From: Willaertia magna
Lineage: Eukaryota > Heterolobosea > Eutetramitea > Acrasida > Naegleriidae
DNA length: 64,000 nt
NCBI GenBank assembly: GCA_902984215.1
Contig: CADWAF010002770.1
Coordinates: forward strand, 62,001 to 126,000
Direction of reading: 5' to 3'
Part shown: positions 59,921-64,000 of the stretch, one piece after another
Layout: each line of letters starts with the position of its first letter
Numbering within the stretch: the first letter of the stretch is position 1
The notes under the pieces: generated by a model
The model's database searches: none
What the model was told of the DNA's origin: nothing
The model's input: only the letters and a program-made list of their open reading frames with translations
Position numbers and translations under genes: made by a program

Positions 59921-61122
59921 ATGATTTTTAACAGGTAAGCTTTTTCACAACCAGCGTATCTTCTAATTCATTCCGATAAAATAACGAAATAATAAATAGA
60001 ATTCTAGGAGGTTTAAGTAAAACAAGTTCAAATTTCTTATCAAAAGTAGGAAGTTTATTTGTGGGAACAAAACAACGAAAAATCTTTAATGAAGATGATT
60101 TTAAACTTTTAGAAAGTGCTTTACTCTCGAGTGATGTAGGTCATTCCACAACACAATTATTATTAACAAGAATGAAAACAAGAGTACAAAATATTGAAAA
60201 TATCTATAATGAAAAGAAACAAGAAGAAGAAGAAATACCTCAAATGAAACAATTACTTAAAGAAGAAATGTTAAAATTATTTAACTTTCCACTTCAACAA
60301 CAATTAATTAAAAGATTAGAACAAACACAAAACACAAAAGAATCAGAGATTTCAGTTCCATTAATTCCTATAAATAGAAAGAATAGACCAACTGTTGTTT
60401 TAATGTGTGGAGTGAATGGAAGTGGTAAAACTACGACGATAGGTAAATTATTAAATAAATATCGTGAATCAGGGACTGTTAAACACATGGTTGTTGCTGC
60501 TGCAGATACTACTCGTGCTGCTGCTCCAGAACAGTTAAATACTTGGGTGAAAAGGACAAGTGACTGTTCAATTGTTGATTTAACTGAATCCGAAAGATTA
60601 CAAAATCAAAATAAGCAAGTACAAGTTAAAACAAAGAATATACGTCAAGTTAGTTATAAAATACCTGCAGAAAGTGTTGTTTATGAAGCTATTTATCAAT
60701 CTGTTTTAAATGAAAATGTTGATGTTGTATTTGTAGACACTGCTGGAAGATTACAAAATCAAGAAAGTTCAATGAAAGATTTACAATTAATTAATGAAAT
60801 GTGTTCTAGAGCTAGGAAAGGTGCACCTGATCATGTTTGGCTTGTATTAGATGGTACAATTGGTCAAAACTCAATACAACAAGCTAAATTATTCCAAAAA
60901 CGTGTTAGAGTTTCTGGAATTATTGTCACTAAATTAGATGGTAGTGCAAAAGGTGGTACTATTCTAGCAATTGCAAATGAACTTAAAATCCCAATTATTT
61001 ACATAGGATTGGGTGAATCTGTTAAGGATTTAAAACCTTTCTATCCTGAACAATTTGTAGATTCTATTTTATCTGAGGCTGATAATGACAAGCAACAATC
61101 AACTGAACAAGAAGAAATATAA
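59921..61122 (+). CDS. Bacterial-type FtsY (SRP receptor GTPase), probably mitochondrial
   Basis: Two exons: a 14-nt first exon (59921-59934), a 65-bp intron, then 60000-61122, giving 378 residues. Starting at ATG 59921 restores the FtsY N-domain start (GGLSKTSSNFLSKVGSLFVG), which the single open frame lacks. GTPase motifs: GVNGSGKTTTIGKL (about residue 142), ADTTRAAAPEQL, DTAGRLQNQ (about 250), VTKLDGSAKGG and the final GLGESVKDLKPFYPEQFVDS. These are FtsY features; the eukaryotic SRP receptor alpha differs in its N-terminal domain. A loop of about 25 residues (NQNKQVQVKTKNIRQ) is inserted between ADTTRAA and DTAGR. The short basic N-terminus with an amphipathic look may be a mitochondrial signal. 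A mitochondrial SRP route for Oxa1-type insertion is the best inference. Confidence 0.88.
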
Positions 61123-61124
61123 AT

Positions 61125-62417
61125 TTATTTTTTCTTCTTCTTTTTAGTATCAACCATATCTTTTGTAATTTCCTTAGTTGACTTTTTAGCTTTCTTTGTA
61201 TTCTCTTTCTTTTGTTTTTCTTTATTCTTTTGTAATAATTCTGCATCATATTTCTTCTTTGGTATTATCTCTAATACTTGAATATCATAATAAAGGGTTG
61301 AATTTGGAGGAACAACTTCTGGAATACCATCTTCACCAAATCCCTGTTCAGGAGGTATAACTAAACTTCTAATGGCCATTGTTGTCATTCCTTCTACACC
61401 AATATTTATTCCCTTAATAACCTTCTTTGAACCCAAACGAAAAACATATGGATTTTTTCTTGTAGATCTATCAAATGTTTTAACATGATCTGGATCTAAT
61501 CTACCCTTATAATAGATTGAAACTTTATCTCCTTTTTGTGCTCTTCTACCATGGGTAGTAAATAAATTATGTATTTCAACGCCATCTCTTACAAATTGTT
61601 TTGGTTCCGTATGATCATCAATTAATTGATTTTCTTCTTCTTCCTCTTCTTCTTTCTTTTGTTTTTCCTTTTCAAACTTTTCTTTTTTACTTTTAATCCA
61701 AGGTGCATTTTCATCATCATATTTAGTTTTCTTTAATTCATCTATTATATGTGTACGATAATTACGTTTCATACGAAATAGTGTTTTAGCTTTATCTTCA
61801 AAAGTAGCCTTTTCATTAAAAACAATAAAACCCTGTAAATCAACGCTTTCACATTCTTCTTTCATTAAATTAGGTCTTCCTTTTAATTCAAATGTAAGTT
61901 TAGATACTTCTTCTTCACTAAATCTATGATGTAATTTAAATTCTGTTTGATGTGGGAAAGATAAATTAGCTAAAATAAATTTTCTTCTCTTTTCATCATC
62001 TTGTACACAAACCTGTAAAACACATCCTATTTGTTTTAAATCTTCTCCTTCCTTTTCTTTTTTTAAATATATTTCTTTTAATTTTTCCTTTTCTAATTGA
62101 CGTTGTGAAATACTTTTTGGAGCGACAACTTCATTACTTTTATCTTTTAAGTTTAATGAACAAAATGTTAAATATAATGAACTATTAGGTAATTCTCCAA
62201 ATGAAAATGGTTCTTTTGTTGATACAGAAATACGCCATGGTACTTCATGTTTACTTTCTAAAAATTCTTTTATATCTTCAGATGGATGTCTTAAAAGATT
62301 TTGTTCTTTTTCTTGTAATTCTTGTAATTCTTTCTTTTTCCTACGTATTGTTTCAATCTTTGCACTTTTAACAATTTGTTTATCTTCTTCAACAACTTGT
62401 TGTTTCGTTCTTTTCAT
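61125..62417 (-). CDS. Nuclear FKBP-type peptidyl-prolyl isomerase
   Basis: Single exon. The frame reaches a TTG at 62429, but the first ATG is at 62417, giving 430 residues. The N-terminal ~40 residues are basic. The next block (VPWRISVSTKEPFSFGELPN) looks like a nucleoplasmin-like beta domain as in yeast Fpr3/Fpr4 and insect FKBP46. A charged Lys/Glu/Asp linker follows, then the FKBP domain at about 276-390: VRDGVEIHNLFTTHGRRAQK, KGDKVSIYYKGRL, KTFDRSTRKNPYVFRLGSKK, VIPPEQGFGEDGIPEVVPPN and STLYYDIQVLEI. It ends in a Lys-rich tail (KKAKKSTKEITK). Such proteins act as histone chaperones and prolyl isomerases in the nucleolus. A motif Trp of the pocket is replaced by Ile-Lys-Gly-Ile context, common in this subgroup. 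Confidence 0.88.
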   Translation of the reverse strand: MKRTKQQVVEEDKQIVKSAKIETIRRKKKELQELQEKEQNLLRHPSEDIKEFLESKHEVPWRISVSTKEPFSFGELPNSSLYLTFCSLNLKDKSNEVVAPKSISQRQLEKEKLKEIYLKKEKEGEDLKQIGCVLQVCVQDDEKRRKFILANLSFPHQTEFKLHHRFSEEEVSKLTFELKGRPNLMKEECESVDLQGFIVFNEKATFEDKAKTLFRMKRNYRTHIIDELKKTKYDDENAPWIKSKKEKFEKEKQKKEEEEEEENQLIDDHTEPKQFVRDGVEIHNLFTTHGRRAQKGDKVSIYYKGRLDPDHVKTFDRSTRKNPYVFRLGSKKVIKGINIGVEGMTTMAIRSLVIPPEQGFGEDGIPEVVPPNSTLYYDIQVLEIIPKKKYDAELLQKNKEKQKKENTKKAKKSTKEITKDMVDTKKKKKK

Positions 62418-62466
62418 TTTTTTGTTCAACTTTTTGTGTGAATTGTAAATTCAAACTTCAATAAAA

Positions 62467-63967
62467 ATGCCAAATCAGCCTTCCGTAGGTTTCTTTCTTT
62501 TTCTTTGTTGCTGACAACATTGTTTTGCTCTGTGCGGTATCATCGGGTTGTTGACAATACTTGAATGTTAATGGTGATAATGATATAGGGAACTAAAAAG
62601 AGGAATAATGAAAATAGATTAATTGCTCAAATTAAAAAACAAAAGTTTTTAAATAAACATAATTATAATGAAATTAATCCCGATAAACAACGTAATTTTG
62701 CTATGGAACAACATTTAAGATTTAAGACAGATATCCATAATTCGGAATGCCCCTTAACAGTTTGGACTAATTGGAATGAATGGTTATATGTAAAACAATT
62801 ACTCGTAAATAATATGCAAGAAGCCTTATCTACATTATCTTTATGGAGACAGAAATATAGGGATCAAGTGCCGGTTATAATAGAAACAACTTTCTATTTA
62901 GTAGAAGGTCTTATTATTACCTCAAATAATTCTTCAGTTAAGGAACAAATGTTAAGTAATGCTATTGTAAGATTTGTTAATTTATTTTCTAATTTGTCAA
63001 GTAAACAAGGAGTAGGACATATGTCAGTAAATACAACAATCGCTGATTGTCCAAAAATCTTATTGGACATAAGAAATCAAATTTCTCATAAAAGATTTCC
63101 TCATTTAGAGTTATTGATTTGTGCAGCGAAACAAGCTTTAATGTGGTTGAAACTTAGATATTGGGATAAACAAGAAGCTCAAATTGAGGAATATCAAACT
63201 AATTGGTTAAATGATTGTAAGAAGATTATTCCATTATTATTAAAAAAGAAAGAAATTGAAGAAAGAGAAGTGACGCATAAGAAAGAGAGGGTTACTAAAT
63301 TAACACAGTTAAATAATGTTGAAAAAGATATAAATACAACTGTATCAAGTGTTGTTAGTGAATTGAAAGGACCTAATCTTTCTTTTCTTCTTGAAACCTT
63401 TATAATGAAAGAATTATTAGTGATAAATAACAATAATTCAAAAAGAAAGAAAGGAAATAATGATAATTTTAATACAAATAGACAATTATTAGATTTATTA
63501 GACTCACATTTAGATTTTAGTGTTGGCTTATTAAGAACTATTATTATAATTGTTAGAGATTTTGAGATTTATTCATCAAAATATGATATAAGTCAAAAAC
63601 CAATGACTGCATTAAACATTCCAATAACTCTTGATATGATTGAAATATGTTTTGTATATTTTGATAAAATTTTAACAAATTTATCAAAAACAAAAGAAAA
63701 AGTAAAATTATCTGTGGATTGTAAAGAATTAATTGATTTCATAAAGATTAATGAAACTGAATTGTAAGTATTATAAATATATTTCAATTTACACAAATAA
63801 CAACATATAAAAGAATGCAAGAATTTTTAACTAGGTTAGAACCTTACCATCAGGAAAAATCGAACACAAACAATAACACTCCCATCTTTATACCCCCTGG
63901 TTGTTCTGGGTCATTGATACTTTCTAGCTTACTAGTTAAAACAGATATAGATGATGCATTTATATAA
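62467..63967 (+). CDS. LAS1: LAS1-like pre-rRNA processing endonuclease (HEPN)
   Basis: Three exons: 62467-62484 (18 nt), 62589-63763 and 63814-63967, giving 448 residues. The main open frame also starts at an ATG at 62703, but the frame stays open upstream to a TAG acceptor at 62586-62588 that joins an ATG exon, adding 44 residues. LAS1 features: CPLTVWTNWNEWLYVKQLL, YRDQVPVIIETTFYLVEGLI, AIVRFVNLFSNLSSKQ, LLDIRNQISHKRFPHLELL with the HEPN catalytic Arg168-x4-His173, and QALMWLKLRYW. LAS1 cuts the ITS2 spacer of pre-rRNA with Grc3. The upstream exon is my best model and less certain. Starts of this gene and the FKBP gene are 50 bp apart and divergent. Confidence 0.82.
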
Positions 63968-64000
63968 TTTGTAAATAATTTATTAATGAAATGCGTGTAG

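Noticed and set aside
1..64000. CRISPR arrays, bacterial operons or ribosome binding sites
   Set aside because: The window is spliced eukaryotic DNA and no regularly spaced short repeats were seen.

Overview
The window is AT-rich nuclear DNA of a single-celled eukaryote. Genes are densely packed on both strands. Introns are short (mostly 40-65 bp) with GTAAGT-like donors and TAG/AAG/CAG acceptors, start codons usually follow a run of A, and nearly every intact gene ends in TAA. The gene set (lysosomal proteases, Golgi glycosyltransferases, a 34-kDa-type actin-bundling protein, a bifunctional trehalose-6-phosphate synthase/phosphatase, several F-box proteins, a very large receptor kinase) suits a free-living amoeboid or flagellate protist. 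A bacterial-type FtsY with no sign of a plastid fits the lineages that keep a mitochondrial SRP system, such as Heterolobosea or jakobids. I favour a heterolobosean-like organism, as an inference only.

Layout. 1-2263: partial P-loop gene and cathepsin Z. 2395-4873: two identical 5S rRNA genes in inverted orientation around about 2.1 kb of almost pure A+T. 4902-10550: M20 peptidase, Hsp70, fructose-1,6-bisphosphatase. 10854-15722: unknown protein, F-box/amidotransferase-like protein, IBA57, and a secreted-protein gene split by a complete 1021-bp DNA transposon. 15729-22103: GH99 mannosidase, RCC1-repeat protein with the stump of a BTB domain, trehalose synthase. 22194-32122: Rab11-like GTPase, PQ-loop transporter, Csm1/Pcs1-like protein, two unknowns, SWI3-like chromatin protein, ABP34-like protein, F-box protein. 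32122-34920: a recombinant patch with a foldback element, duplicated gene ends and a decayed NTPase gene. 34919-46300: 2488-residue receptor kinase, Nse3/MAGE, TMEM19, GT61-like enzyme. 46428-57675: decayed kinase-like gene, F-box/BTB-like gene, DCAF4-like WD protein, large low-complexity protein, LARGE-type GT49, small unknown. 57850-63967: tandem 78-residue membrane proteins, methyltransferase, mitochondrial-type FtsY, nuclear FKBP, LAS1.

There are no operons. Neighbours are mostly convergent or divergent with 50-600 bp between them. Several genes had to be assembled across introns, including exons of 14, 18, 24 and 26 nt, so single open frames under-describe them. Coordinates of spliced genes are given as full spans with exon limits in the evidence.
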